Assembly: GCA_964572965.1 (NCBI GenBank) | Contig: CAZNHL010000085.1 | Coordinates: 1 to 14,725, forward strand | DNA: 14,725 bases | Source: CAZNHL01 sp964572965 | GTDB lineage: Bacteria > Bacteroidota > Bacteroidia > Cytophagales > UBA9547 | Reading direction: 5' to 3' | Shown: positions 1 through 8,755 of the stretch, one piece after another | Layout: every line of letters starts with the position of its first letter | Position numbering within the stretch: position 1 is the stretch's first letter | Made by a program: the position numbers and the translations under genes | Notes under the pieces: generated by a model | The model's input: the letters and a program-made list of their open reading frames with translations, nothing else | Told to the model about the DNA's origin: nothing | The model's database searches: none

Positions 1-33
1 TCTAACATCTAACATCTAACATCTAACATCTAA
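1..33. repeat. Tandem heptamer array, unit TCTAACA
   Basis: About 4.7 head-to-tail copies of the 7-base unit TCTAACA, starting at or before the left window edge and ending 8 bases before the histidine kinase start codon. Arrays with related units occur at 11083-11117, 11178-11205 and 13221-13235, and a less related one at 13162-13196. It is non-coding in this position. Its function is unknown. Confidence 0.9.
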
Positions 34-41
34 TTTTTCAT

Positions 42-1415
42 ATGAATATCAGGCTCAAAATATTGGTTTATTTTTCAATCCTAACAATTAGTTTGTTGGG
101 GACTGCCTTTATTTTGATTTATACACTTTTTTCAAATTACAGGCTTGAGCAGTTTCAGCAACGGATTAAAGACAGGACTATTACTGACTTAAAGTTTATT
201 ACTGAAGTTCAGCAGATTGACAATGAGTTGCTGGCTACGATAGACAGGCATACAATTAATAACTTGTACCGTGAGAAGATTATGATCTTCGACAGTAATA
301 AGCAATTGATTTACTCAAGTATAGATGATACCGAAATTAAAGCGCCGGGTACTATTCTTAACCTTCTCAGTCCGGATGAACCTTTGCTGGAGTTTGAAGA
401 AGATGGCTATGATGTGGTCGGAATGGTTTTTGAATACCAGAATCAAAATTATTATGGAGTTGCCAAAGCTTATGACAAGTTTGGCCATTTTAAAATAGAG
501 TATCTCAAATATATACTGCTGACTATTTTTGCAGTTATTTCTTCAGTTGTATTGGTTACTTCCGTAATCTTGTCCAAGCAAATATCTCAGCCAATTAATC
601 AAATGGGTATTGAGCTGGAGAGAATCAACCTTGAAAACTCTGATAACTATATTACTGTACCGGAAGGGAACAATGAAATTAACCTGTTGGCTACACGCTT
701 TAATGAGCTGATGAAAAAACTGGACAATGCCTTTTTGTTTCAGAAGCATGCCATCCATCATATTTCGCATGAATTAAAAACACCTATTTCTATCCTGGTT
801 TCCAATTTCGAAAGGATGGAAAAAGAAACTGATATTGAGAAAATAATGGTTGGTCTCAGAAATCAGAAGGAAGATACCAAAAACCTGAGTGATATTATTA
901 ATGCCCTGCTGGAGCTGTCAAAAGTAGAATCAGGTAATAAGGTAGATGTGCTGGAAATACGGATTGATGAAATCATTTTTGATATTATTCATGAATTAAG
1001 AGCCATCCGCAAAGATTTCAGGTTTACTGTGGAGATAGACGATAGTATTGAGAATGAACAGGGCTTGATAGTATTGGGAAATAGGCGTCTTTTACACACT
1101 GCTTTAATGAACCTGGCAACTAATTGCCTGAAATACAGCAATAATGATAAGTCCAGAATTAAAATCTATAATTCGGCCAGTCAGTTGTTGTCTCTAGACT
1201 TCATTAATAATGGAGAAATTATTCTGGCAGACGAGGAGCAGTTTCTTTTCCAGCATTTTTTCAGAGGAGTAAACAGTAAAGGTAAGCGGGGCTTTGGATT
1301 AGGTTTAGTATTAATCAACAAAATCATTACTCTTCATAATGGTACCATTTTCTATCACCAGCTGGGTAATTCTGAAAATGTTTTTCAAATAAATTTGCCA
1401 TTAGCAGAATCTTAA
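42..1415 (+). CDS. Sensor histidine kinase, CusS-like (heavy-metal two-component type)
   Basis: A membrane sensor kinase of 457 residues that would autophosphorylate and pass phosphate to a response regulator. What is visible: a transmembrane helix at about residues 8-30; an extracytoplasmic sensor region at about 31-154; a second helix at about 156-178; and a HAMP-like linker. The HisKA H-box HISHELKTPI follows, with the phospho-acceptor His at residue 243. The HATPase domain has an N-box around NLATNCLKYS (358-366) and a G2 box GFGLGL (417-422). The G1 position reads FINNGE rather than the usual DxGxG; E. coli CusS has a comparably divergent NPG there, so this is not evidence of inactivity. 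The neighbouring CzcCBA-type export genes on the same strand suggest that it senses metal or envelope stress, which is inference. No response regulator is visible; it may lie upstream of the window edge. ATG at 42 fits the start of the first membrane helix. Confidence 0.9.
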   Translation: MNIRLKILVYFSILTISLLGTAFILIYTLFSNYRLEQFQQRIKDRTITDLKFITEVQQIDNELLATIDRHTINNLYREKIMIFDSNKQLIYSSIDDTEIKAPGTILNLLSPDEPLLEFEEDGYDVVGMVFEYQNQNYYGVAKAYDKFGHFKIEYLKYILLTIFAVISSVVLVTSVILSKQISQPINQMGIELERINLENSDNYITVPEGNNEINLLATRFNELMKKLDNAFLFQKHAIHHISHELKTPISILVSNFERMEKETDIEKIMVGLRNQKEDTKNLSDIINALLELSKVESGNKVDVLEIRIDEIIFDIIHELRAIRKDFRFTVEIDDSIENEQGLIVLGNRRLLHTALMNLATNCLKYSNNDKSRIKIYNSASQLLSLDFINNGEIILADEEQFLFQHFFRGVNSKGKRGFGLGLVLINKIITLHNGTIFYHQLGNSENVFQINLPLAES

Positions 1416-1478
1416 TACGTTTTAAGGTTTTTTTAAGAAGTAATGACCCATTTTTGTAAAGAATTAGGGAGCATTATT

Positions 1479-2750
1479 ATGAATTATACCAAAACAGTAG
1501 TTCTCTTCTGCCTTATCCTTTCTTTTTTTAGTAGCCGGGCAGCAGATACTTTAAAAGTCACATTGTCAGAAGCAGAGGATATGTTTCTGAAGCAAAACCT
1601 TCACTTACTGGCTCAGAAATTTAATATTGATGAGCAGAAAGCTTACATCATACAAGCTCGTTTGTGGAGCAACCCAAATTTCCAGTTTGAGCAAAATATC
1701 TACAACCCTATTAATGGAAGATGGTTTGATGTAACCAAAACGGGAGAAACCATTGCACAAATTGAACAGCTGTTTACCCTCGGAGGTAAAAGAAACAAAC
1801 GAGTGGCCCTGGAAAAAATAAACACAAAAATGGCCGAGTATCAGTTTTATGATTTACTCCGCACTTTGCGTTATTCTCTCAGGACAAGTTTTCACAATAT
1901 CTTTTATATCAATCAGTCTTTAGCACTTTATGAGGAGGAAATCTCTTCACTGCGTAAGACCGTGAATTCTATGCAGATGTTGTATGAAAAAGGGACTATC
2001 CCTTTGAAAGACCTGGCAAGGATGCGTTCTTTCCTTTTCTCCATTGAATCTGAGAAAAAGGATGTAATTCTTAGAAGAGCAGAATATGAAGCTGAGTTGA
2101 AGATCCTTTTGAACCAGCCTTCAGCTGCAAACATTGTTCCTCTTATTGCTAACCCTTCTTATGACAATGTAAGTGTAGCTGCGCTGCAGTTAACGGATTT
2201 GCAGGCAAGTGCCGGAGAAAACAGGTATGACTTGAAAATTGTGAAGACTCAGGTAGAGTGGGAAGAGCAAAACCTGGCTTACCAGAAGTCACTTGCAGTT
2301 CCGGATTTGACTCTTGGCGCTGTGTATGACCGTGCCGGTAACTTTATACAAGATTACGCTGCTGTTACTTTGGGAATTGATCTTCCGACATGGAACAGAA
2401 ACCAGGGGAATGTGAAGGCCGCTAAGTCCAGAATTTCCAGTTCAAAACTGATGTTGCAGATATACCAGAATAATGTAGATATAGAAGTATCTGAAGCATA
2501 TAAAAGAGCTGTTCTGTCAGAGAATCTATACAATGACCATCATAAAGAGTTCAATGATGAGCTTAGCAAAATGATGGATGCACTTTTGCTCAACTTTGAA
2601 AAAAGAAATGTAGGTATTGTAGAATTTATCGATTTCTATGAATCCTACAAAAACAGTATGGTGCAAATGTATCAGCTGAAAACAGATAGAATTAATGCTG
2701 TTGATGAAATCAACTTTGTTAGCGGCACAGAGATAATCACTTACAAATAG
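1479..2750 (+). CDS. czcC: TolC/CzcC-type outer-membrane efflux channel
   Basis: Predicted outer-membrane factor (OEP family) forming the exit duct of the tripartite metal pump encoded by the next two genes. From ATG 1479 the protein is 423 residues, the usual size for the family. It begins with a typical signal peptide (MNYTKTVVLFCLILSFF, cleavage probably after SRA or RAA near residue 21-22). No lipobox Cys is visible. The mature part is rich in long amphipathic helices, with the two half-repeats typical of TolC-like proteins, for example the helical stretch from about residue 120 to 200 and its counterpart near the C-terminus. An in-frame ATG at 1443 would put 12 residues before the signal peptide; 1479 is preferred because the signal then starts correctly and AGGGAG sits at 1466-1471, seven bases upstream. 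The symbol is a family-level assignment based on gene context. Confidence 0.85.
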   Translation: MNYTKTVVLFCLILSFFSSRAADTLKVTLSEAEDMFLKQNLHLLAQKFNIDEQKAYIIQARLWSNPNFQFEQNIYNPINGRWFDVTKTGETIAQIEQLFTLGGKRNKRVALEKINTKMAEYQFYDLLRTLRYSLRTSFHNIFYINQSLALYEEEISSLRKTVNSMQMLYEKGTIPLKDLARMRSFLFSIESEKKDVILRRAEYEAELKILLNQPSAANIVPLIANPSYDNVSVAALQLTDLQASAGENRYDLKIVKTQVEWEEQNLAYQKSLAVPDLTLGAVYDRAGNFIQDYAAVTLGIDLPTWNRNQGNVKAAKSRISSSKLMLQIYQNNVDIEVSEAYKRAVLSENLYNDHHKEFNDELSKMMDALLLNFEKRNVGIVEFIDFYESYKNSMVQMYQLKTDRINAVDEINFVSGTEIITYK

Positions 2751-2758
2751 AAGCATTG

Positions 2759-3841
2759 ATGAAAACATTTAATTATATACCGTTATTACTGGCAATGTTT
2801 GTCAGCTTGCAGGCTTGTGAGAATACCAAGAAGGCAGAACCGGATAAAGACTTTTCTTTGTCAGACTCAACCCTTAGCCTTATCGCTTTTGATACGGTAA
2901 AGCAAGAGCCTATTAAAAATGAGCTGAAACTAACTGGAAAAATCACCTTTAATGAAGATAAGGTAGTAAAGATTTACCCTATTGTGGGTGGTCGGGTAGA
3001 GGCCTTAAAGGTTGAATTGGGCGATTATGTAAGGAAGGGTGATGTACTTATGATAGTGCGGAGCTCTGAGATTGCTGATTATGAAAACCAGTTAGTATCT
3101 GCGCAGTCTAATGTGATTATAGCACAAAAAAATGTGGATGTAACTGAAGATATGTTTCAGGCAGGACTTGCATCTGATAAAGACCATGTAAATGCCAAAA
3201 ATGAACTTCAGAAAGCAGAAGGTGAACTTGCCCGTGTGAAAGAAGTATTGGACCTGTTTGGAGCAACCGGAAAACCTATTATTGAAATTAAAGCTCCGGT
3301 AAACGGTTTTGTTGTTGAGAAAAATGTGACTGAAAATATGCAGTTCCGTGGCGACAGCCCTAACAACCTGTTCACTATTTCTGATATGGATAATATCTGG
3401 GTGATTGCCAATGTGTATGAGTCTGATGTTGCCAAAATACGTTTGGGTCTTGATGCCAGAATTTCAGTATTGGCTTATCCGGATAAATACTATGAAGGGC
3501 ATATTGATAAAATATTCAATGTAATTGACCCTTTTTCTAAAGTGTTAAAAACAAGGATTGTATTAAACAATGCTGATTACATGCTTAAACCGGAAATGTT
3601 TGCTAATGTGAGAGTTATGTATCAGGATAATCACGGTTTACCTGCAATATCGGCTTCAGCAATCATTTTTGATAACAACCGCAATTTTGTATTGGTTTAC
3701 AAAAGCCCACACAATATTGAAATCAGAGAAGTGCAGGTTGAGAAAACAATCGGTGATATTGCTTATATGAAGAGGGGACTTAACCTGGGTGATGTGGTTA
3801 TTTCTAAAGGTCAGCTATTGGTTTACCAGGAACTAAACTAA
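2759..3841 (+). CDS. czcB: RND efflux periplasmic adaptor subunit (CzcB/CusB, HlyD-like), lipoprotein
   Basis: Membrane-fusion protein expected to bridge the inner-membrane pump and the outer-membrane channel. The 360-residue product starts with a lipoprotein signal ending in the lipobox LQAC (Cys20), so it is probably lipid-anchored in the periplasm. Residues about 58-105 (GKITFNEDKVVKIYPIVGGRVEALKV, shown here only in part: GGRVEALKVELGDYVRKGD) form a lipoyl/barrel-sandwich half. An alpha-hairpin follows at about 110-160, then the second half with the APVNGFVVE motif, a beta-barrel and a membrane-proximal domain. No extra N-terminal metal-binding domain and no Met-rich Cu site is evident. 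The start is the ATG at 2759; the codon three bases earlier is TTG and is less likely. The gene begins 8 bases after the channel gene stops and ends 9 bases before the pump gene, so the three are almost certainly cotranscribed. Confidence 0.9.
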   Translation: MKTFNYIPLLLAMFVSLQACENTKKAEPDKDFSLSDSTLSLIAFDTVKQEPIKNELKLTGKITFNEDKVVKIYPIVGGRVEALKVELGDYVRKGDVLMIVRSSEIADYENQLVSAQSNVIIAQKNVDVTEDMFQAGLASDKDHVNAKNELQKAEGELARVKEVLDLFGATGKPIIEIKAPVNGFVVEKNVTENMQFRGDSPNNLFTISDMDNIWVIANVYESDVAKIRLGLDARISVLAYPDKYYEGHIDKIFNVIDPFSKVLKTRIVLNNADYMLKPEMFANVRVMYQDNHGLPAISASAIIFDNNRNFVLVYKSPHNIEIREVQVEKTIGDIAYMKRGLNLGDVVISKGQLLVYQELN

Positions 3842-3850
3842 GAGGGTGTT

Positions 3851-6800
3851 ATGATAAAAGTAATAGGTAAAGTTATAGCATTTTCACTTTCCAATAAGTT
3901 CCTGATGCTTTTAGGGACATTCATTTTCATATTGGTAGGTTTTTATAGTTATCTGAATACACCGATCGAGGCTTTTCCGGATGTAACCAATACAAGAGTA
4001 CAGATCATTACCCAATGGCCGGGAAGAAGTGCCGAAGAGATTGAGAAACTGGTAACGGTGCCTATTGAAACAGAAATGAATTCTGTGCCGGATAAAACGA
4101 GTCTCCGCTCTATTTCGCTTTTTGGGTTATCGGTAGTAACCATGCTTTTTGATGATGAAGTTGATGACTTTCATGCAAGGCAGATGGTGGCCAATAAGAT
4201 GATGAGTGTAACGCTGCCGGAGGGTGTTGAACCCGAAATGCAACCTTCTTCAGGCCCTACGGGAGAAATTTACCGGTATACAATTAAAAGCCCTAACAGA
4301 AGTGTAAGAGAACTTAAAACAATTCAGGATTGGGTAATTGAAAAGCAATTGCGCAAGGTGCCCGGGGTAGCTGACATCGTGAGTTTTGGAGGAGAAGTGA
4401 AGACCTTTGAAATCATGGTTGATCCTAACAGGCTTGCCGAATATGACATTGATGCTTTGGAGTTATATCAGGCTGTTTCAAAAAGCAATGTCAATGTAGG
4501 TGGTGATGTTATAGAAAAAAACTCTCAGGCTTACGTGGTAAGAGGTATTGGTCTTATCAATTCAATTGATGAAATAGAAAACATCATTGTTGATAATATC
4601 AATGGTACACCAATTTTGGTGAAGCACCTCGCTACCGTTGTAGAATCAAATATGCCTAACCTTGGTTATGTAGGCCGCGATGACCAGAAAAACCTGGTTG
4701 AAGGTATCGTAATCATGAGGAAAAATGAAAATCCAGGGAAAGTACTTACAGCTCTTAATGAAAAAATTCAGGAAATCAATGAGGTTTACCTGCCTAATGA
4801 TGTAAAGATTGATACTTTCTATGATCGTTCTGACCTCATAGGAATGACTACCCATACGGTTTTAAAGAACCTTGTGGAAGGGGTTATTTTGGTGACCCTG
4901 ATTGTGTTCCTTTTCATGGCTGACTGGCGCACAACGGTTATTGTGTCTATTATCATTCCATTATCGTTGCTATTTGCCTTTGTCTGCCTTTATTTCAAGG
5001 GAATGTCTGCAAACTTGCTTTCAATGGGTGCAATCGACTTCGGTATCATTATCGATGGCTCTGTAGTAATTGTTGAAGGGATATTTGTGGTTTTAGATCA
5101 GGCTGCACATAAGCTGGGGATGGAACGTTTTAACAAACATTCAAAGCTGGGGTATATTAAAAAGACTGGTGCAGAACTCGGCAAATCTATTTTCTTTGGT
5201 AATATTATCATTATCACTGCCCTGCTGCCGATATTTTCATTTCAAAAAGTGGAAGGAAAAATGTTTTCTCCTTTGGCCTATACGCTTGGCTTTGCTTTGC
5301 TGGGTGCATTATTATTCTCTCTCACACTGGTACCGTTGCTGTGCAGTATGTTGTTGAATAAAAATGTGAAAGAGAAACATAACCCTTTCGTGATTTTTAT
5401 AGAAAAAACAGTTCAGAAAGGGTTTGATATAGTTGATAGAAACAAGAAGAAGAGCCTTATGGCGGCCTTTGGGGCTTTAGGTGTTGCTGTTGTAGCCTTC
5501 ACATTTTTGGGAACAGAGTTTTTGCCTCAATTAAATGAAGGGGCTTTATATGTGCGTGCCAGCATGCCTATGAGTTCGTCATTAAATACATCCATTGAGC
5601 TTACTGAAAAGATAAGACATAGCATTATGCAGCTTGATGAAGTAAAGAAAGTGATGTCACAGACCGGGCGACCCAATGACGGTACTGATCCCACAGGATT
5701 CTTCAATATTGAGTTCCATGTTGATCTGAAGCCTAAAGAAGAATGGACACGGAAAATTACCAAGGAAGAGCTTATTGCTGAAATGAAATCCAGGCTTGGT
5801 CAATATCAGGGTATACGTTTTAACTTTTCACAACCTATTATGGACAATGTGGAAGAGGCAGTATCCGGTGTTAAAGGCTCGATGGCAGTAAAGATTTTTA
5901 GTCGGGATTTTAGCATACTGAATCATGAAGCAGAGAAGGTTTATAATATTCTGAAAGATATTGAAGGGATAGAAGACCTTGCTATTGTGGAGATTACAGG
6001 ACAGCCTGAGTTAAGAATAGAGCTTAATCAGGAAAAGATGGCTATCTATGGTGTAAATACCGCTGATTGCCAGTCTGTAATTGAAATGGCTATTGGCGGT
6101 AAAGCAGCTACACGTTTATATGAAGAAGAGCGCCGTTTTGATGTACGTCTGCGCTACTCCCCTGAGTTTAGAAAAACCGAAAAGGATATTGGTAATCTGC
6201 TTGTACCAACCGTAAAACAGAATAAAGTACCGCTTAAAGAAATTGCTTCAATAACTACGATAACCGGTCCTGCTTTTATTTACAGAGAAAATAACCAGCG
6301 TTTCATTGCAGTGAAATTTTCTGTGAGGGGGCGTGACTTGGGTAGTACCATTGCAGAAGCTCAGAAAAAGGTTAAAAAAGAGATTGTTTTAACCAAAGGG
6401 ATGTCGGTAGAATGGAAAGGTGAATTTGAAAACCAGGTAAGAGCAACGAAACGTTTACAGCTTGTTGTACCAATTACTATTTGCCTTATTTTCGTTATTC
6501 TATTCATGACCTTTAATAATGCCAAAGATGCGGGTCTGGTATTACTCAATGTACCATTTGCTTTAATTGGAGGTATTCTGGCACTGTTGATTACTAATAT
6601 TAATTTCAGTATTTCGGCTGGTGTAGGCTTTATAGCCCTGTTTGGTATCTGTGTTCAGAATGGGGTGATTCTCCTCTCTAAGTTCAAAGAGGATTTGCAA
6701 AAAGGGTTTACATTAAAGCAGTCGATAAGGAATGGCATTCAGCACCGTACAAGGCCCGTGGTTATGACGGCCACCATTGCTATGATCGGTCTTTTGCCGG

Positions 6801-7033
6801 CAGCCTTGTCTACGGGAATAGGCTCAGAAACTCAAAAACCGCTTGCTATTGTATTGATCGGCGGGCTGATAAGTGCAACAGTATTAACATTGATGATATT
6901 TCCTGTCATTTTTGAGATATTTTATTACAAAAAGAGCCCGGAGAAAATACTTGATGTACAGGATGGCTGGGGAGCATCGGAAAAGATGCGCGATGATTCT
7001 GATGAACATCGTCCACATGCAGATAGAGAATAA
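3851..7033 (+). CDS. czcA: CzcA/CusA-family heavy-metal efflux RND transporter
   Basis: Inner-membrane proton/metal antiporter of 1060 residues, the full length for HME-RND pumps. An N-terminal membrane helix lies at about residues 14-34, followed by the conserved TPIEAFPDVT motif (37-46) and the two large periplasmic porter loops. A transmembrane block follows with DFGIIIDGSVVIVEG at 396-410: Asp396, Asp402 and Glu409 match the charged relay signature of divalent-metal (Zn/Co/Cd) pumps rather than the AxxxxxD signature of Cu/Ag CusA. This assignment rests on knowledge of the family; the substrate was not tested. A second membrane block (about 860-1030) contains the usual GxGFIALFGI-type and HRTRPVVMTA motifs. 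The tail (last about 30 residues) is acidic and His-containing (DEHRPHADRE) and could be a soft metal-binding tail, which is inference. It is the last gene of the operon; a strong terminator starts 27 bases after the stop. Confidence 0.95.
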   Translation: MIKVIGKVIAFSLSNKFLMLLGTFIFILVGFYSYLNTPIEAFPDVTNTRVQIITQWPGRSAEEIEKLVTVPIETEMNSVPDKTSLRSISLFGLSVVTMLFDDEVDDFHARQMVANKMMSVTLPEGVEPEMQPSSGPTGEIYRYTIKSPNRSVRELKTIQDWVIEKQLRKVPGVADIVSFGGEVKTFEIMVDPNRLAEYDIDALELYQAVSKSNVNVGGDVIEKNSQAYVVRGIGLINSIDEIENIIVDNINGTPILVKHLATVVESNMPNLGYVGRDDQKNLVEGIVIMRKNENPGKVLTALNEKIQEINEVYLPNDVKIDTFYDRSDLIGMTTHTVLKNLVEGVILVTLIVFLFMADWRTTVIVSIIIPLSLLFAFVCLYFKGMSANLLSMGAIDFGIIIDGSVVIVEGIFVVLDQAAHKLGMERFNKHSKLGYIKKTGAELGKSIFFGNIIIITALLPIFSFQKVEGKMFSPLAYTLGFALLGALLFSLTLVPLLCSMLLNKNVKEKHNPFVIFIEKTVQKGFDIVDRNKKKSLMAAFGALGVAVVAFTFLGTEFLPQLNEGALYVRASMPMSSSLNTSIELTEKIRHSIMQLDEVKKVMSQTGRPNDGTDPTGFFNIEFHVDLKPKEEWTRKITKEELIAEMKSRLGQYQGIRFNFSQPIMDNVEEAVSGVKGSMAVKIFSRDFSILNHEAEKVYNILKDIEGIEDLAIVEITGQPELRIELNQEKMAIYGVNTADCQSVIEMAIGGKAATRLYEEERRFDVRLRYSPEFRKTEKDIGNLLVPTVKQNKVPLKEIASITTITGPAFIYRENNQRFIAVKFSVRGRDLGSTIAEAQKKVKKEIVLTKGMSVEWKGEFENQVRATKRLQLVVPITICLIFVILFMTFNNAKDAGLVLLNVPFALIGGILALLITNINFSISAGVGFIALFGICVQNGVILLSKFKEDLQKGFTLKQSIRNGIQHRTRPVVMTATIAMIGLLPAALSTGIGSETQKPLAIVLIGGLISATVLTLMIFPVIFEIFYYKKSPEKILDVQDGWGASEKMRDDSDEHRPHADRE

Positions 7034-7060
7034 AACAGAATAAATTTTAAATAAGAATTG

Positions 7061-7096
7061 AAATAGCGATTACCCTTGGTAGTCGCTATTTTTTTT
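7061..7096 (+). terminator. Rho-independent terminator of the metal-efflux operon
   Basis: A 14-bp stem, AAATAGCGATTACC (7061-7074) with GGTAGTCGCTATTT (7078-7091), has one G-U pair and a CTT loop, and runs into a T-tract ending at 7096. It lies 27 bases after the pump gene stop. Confidence 0.92.
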
Positions 7097-7220
7097 GAGT
7101 CATATCATATAGTATTTTTCTATATCTGTATATAAAAAATCAATTTTTGATATAAACAAAAAGGCATTTTATTTGTCATATAGATATAGAAAAAGGACTA
7201 AAAATATAAGGTAAGTTTGG

Positions 7221-7257
7221 CTCACGGGTCTGTCTCTGACAAGCCTGTGAGTTTTTT
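7221..7257 (+). terminator. Second terminator-like hairpin, plus orientation
   Basis: CTCACGGG (7221-7228) can pair with CCTGTGAG (7244-7251), with one G-U pair. A smaller GTC/GAC pairing is possible within the loop. Six Ts follow at 7252-7257. On the minus strand there is no T-tract after the hairpin, so it does not serve the minus-strand genes. It could be a back-up terminator for the efflux operon or the 3' end of an unannotated short transcript. Confidence 0.6.
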
Positions 7258-7341
7258 ATATTTTTTCCTGTGCCTTCGAACCGTTTCCGGAATTCTCAAA
7301 GCCGGGGTCGGGTTGAGAGACCTGTCTGTTTTCCGGTGTAT

Positions 7342-8739
7342 TTATTGAACCTGAATAATTTTCAGGAGTGTGCTGTTTTTAGGTAAATAACCGAAAAAGT
7401 CCCTTTGCTGTATCCTGAATTTTATGGAGTAATCATATACTACACCCGACTTTTTTAGAGATTTTGTAAGGATATTGTATTTTTCAAAATCAGGTATTCC
7501 GGGGTAATCGTGAATAATCCCAAAATCGGATTTTCTGATAAGAGATGAAAACCTTGTGTATGTATTCCGGTCGCCTAATTTAAATTCACTTGGTAGTTTT
7601 AAAGAAGTTGTACCGTCCGGGGTAGAAACGGTGGTACTTTTAGTAGAAGTTCCTACTACAATTCCTGTACTTTTATTCTCCTTGTTGGGATATGAGCCGA
7701 TTAGTAAACATAACGTATCTCCGTTGGCACGGGAGACTGAAACTGCAGGGTAATTCTGGGAGAGCAGTTTTAAGATTTGTGCAGGTTCAGTAAGACCTTT
7801 TGCGTCATCATTCAGGACTTCATCATAAACAAGATCAAGCTTTTGTTGTTGGTCATACTCATAAGTATGCATAAGCTTTTCTGTATTGACATTAAATAAG
7901 TCAAGTTTGAATTGTTCCGGGAGTAATGTTAATTTATAGAGGGTTGCATCGAAATAAAAGCTGTTGGAATTGACTGTTTCTCCGGAGAATAAATGTGTTT
8001 TTAGCTCTCCCGTATTTAAATCGAATTGCCATAATACAGTAGAGGCCGTGTTATCAGCTTGCAGAAACTTTTCCCAGGTAAGAGTAAGGAAGTTTGTATC
8101 GGTATTATAAATTTTTTGGGTTTTAGACGCTGCTATGATATTCTTAATGCTGTTTTCATTAACTAAAACAGTTTCCTCCGATTTGTAAAAACTAACCAGG
8201 TCAGCAACATTTTCATACACATACATTTTGTATTCTGAAGTGCCGCTAAATACAAATAGTTTCAGTTTCTGGCGTGATTTGTCACATGTGAATACACAAT
8301 ACTTGTCGTTGTTTTGAATGCTATAGAGAAGCAAGTCTCCTGCCGCTGTCCGGAGATTGATATTCTCTCTTCTTTTATCAGCAGTTCCATACCTGGAGAT
8401 CGACTGCATATTCAGGAAAAGGCTCCCTTTTTTTGAAGCAAAGTAGAAAACGAAAGTGGAATCTGTGGCTATTTTGCCAAGCAGCGGCAATTTTTCGCCA
8501 TGTTCGTAGTCTTTGTTATTGTAAGTGACAGCCCTGACAAGCTGACCGGCTTTGTCTATAATTTTGAATTTGTCAGTGGTTGGGTTTTTGAAGTAAACAC
8601 ACAGACTGCTGTCATTGGCAGCAAGTATATCTAGATTGTGAGGATAAAATGTCCCAAGGTCTATTTCTTTGTTTGCAATTTGCCCATGAGCACACACTCC
8701 AATAAAAAATAGCAACCCACAGATATAAATTCCCTTCAT
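7342..8739 (-). CDS. Secreted protein of unknown function, paralogue of the upstream gene
   Basis: I do not recognise the family. The 465-residue product starts with a clear Sec signal peptide (MKGIYICGLLFFIGVCAHGQ, cleavage around residue 19-20). The rest is beta-strand-like with repeated aromatic and Asp/Gly turns. Phrases such as CVYFKNPTTDKFKIID and LKLFVFSGTSEYKMYVYE resemble blades of a propeller-like exported protein, but no signature confirms a fold. It aligns without gaps to the product of the next gene upstream over the first 110 residues (for example NKDY(E/D)xG(E/D)KL at 75-84) and again near PAVSVSRANGDTLCLLIGS and the C-terminal GYLPKNST. No type IX secretion C-terminal domain and no lipobox is visible. 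It starts 16 bases after the upstream paralogue stops, so the two are probably cotranscribed. Confidence 0.8.
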   Translation of the reverse strand: MKGIYICGLLFFIGVCAHGQIANKEIDLGTFYPHNLDILAANDSSLCVYFKNPTTDKFKIIDKAGQLVRAVTYNNKDYEHGEKLPLLGKIATDSTFVFYFASKKGSLFLNMQSISRYGTADKRRENINLRTAAGDLLLYSIQNNDKYCVFTCDKSRQKLKLFVFSGTSEYKMYVYENVADLVSFYKSEETVLVNENSIKNIIAASKTQKIYNTDTNFLTLTWEKFLQADNTASTVLWQFDLNTGELKTHLFSGETVNSNSFYFDATLYKLTLLPEQFKLDLFNVNTEKLMHTYEYDQQQKLDLVYDEVLNDDAKGLTEPAQILKLLSQNYPAVSVSRANGDTLCLLIGSYPNKENKSTGIVVGTSTKSTTVSTPDGTTSLKLPSEFKLGDRNTYTRFSSLIRKSDFGIIHDYPGIPDFEKYNILTKSLKKSGVVYDYSIKFRIQQRDFFGYLPKNSTLLKIIQVQ

Positions 8740-8755
8740 GATTAAAATTTGAGTT

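Larger units (their letters stand above)
7034..7341. other. Convergent intergenic region, AT-rich, no gene seen
   Basis: This 308-base gap lies between the plus-strand pump operon and the minus-strand secreted-protein genes. It holds the operon terminator (7061-7096), an AT-rich middle with several TATA-rich stretches (7097-7210), and a second hairpin with a T-tract (7221-7257). The part nearest the minus-strand gene (7280-7320) has a short inverted repeat TCTCAA...TTGAGA enclosing a GC-rich loop but no clear T-tract on the minus strand, so I do not call it a terminator. No convincing protein-coding frame is visible. Confidence 0.7.

Noticed and set aside
1443..1478. Upstream ATG start for the outer-membrane channel
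   Set aside because: It would place 12 extra residues before the signal peptide; ATG 1479 has a good AGGGAG spacing and a correct signal start.
2756..2758. TTG start for the adaptor gene
   Set aside because: ATG follows immediately at 2759 and gives a normal lipoprotein signal.
7212..7219. TAAGTTTG, an exact TAnnTTTG match on the plus strand
   Set aside because: There is no TTTG at a suitable distance upstream, and transcription would start inside the 7221-7251 hairpin.
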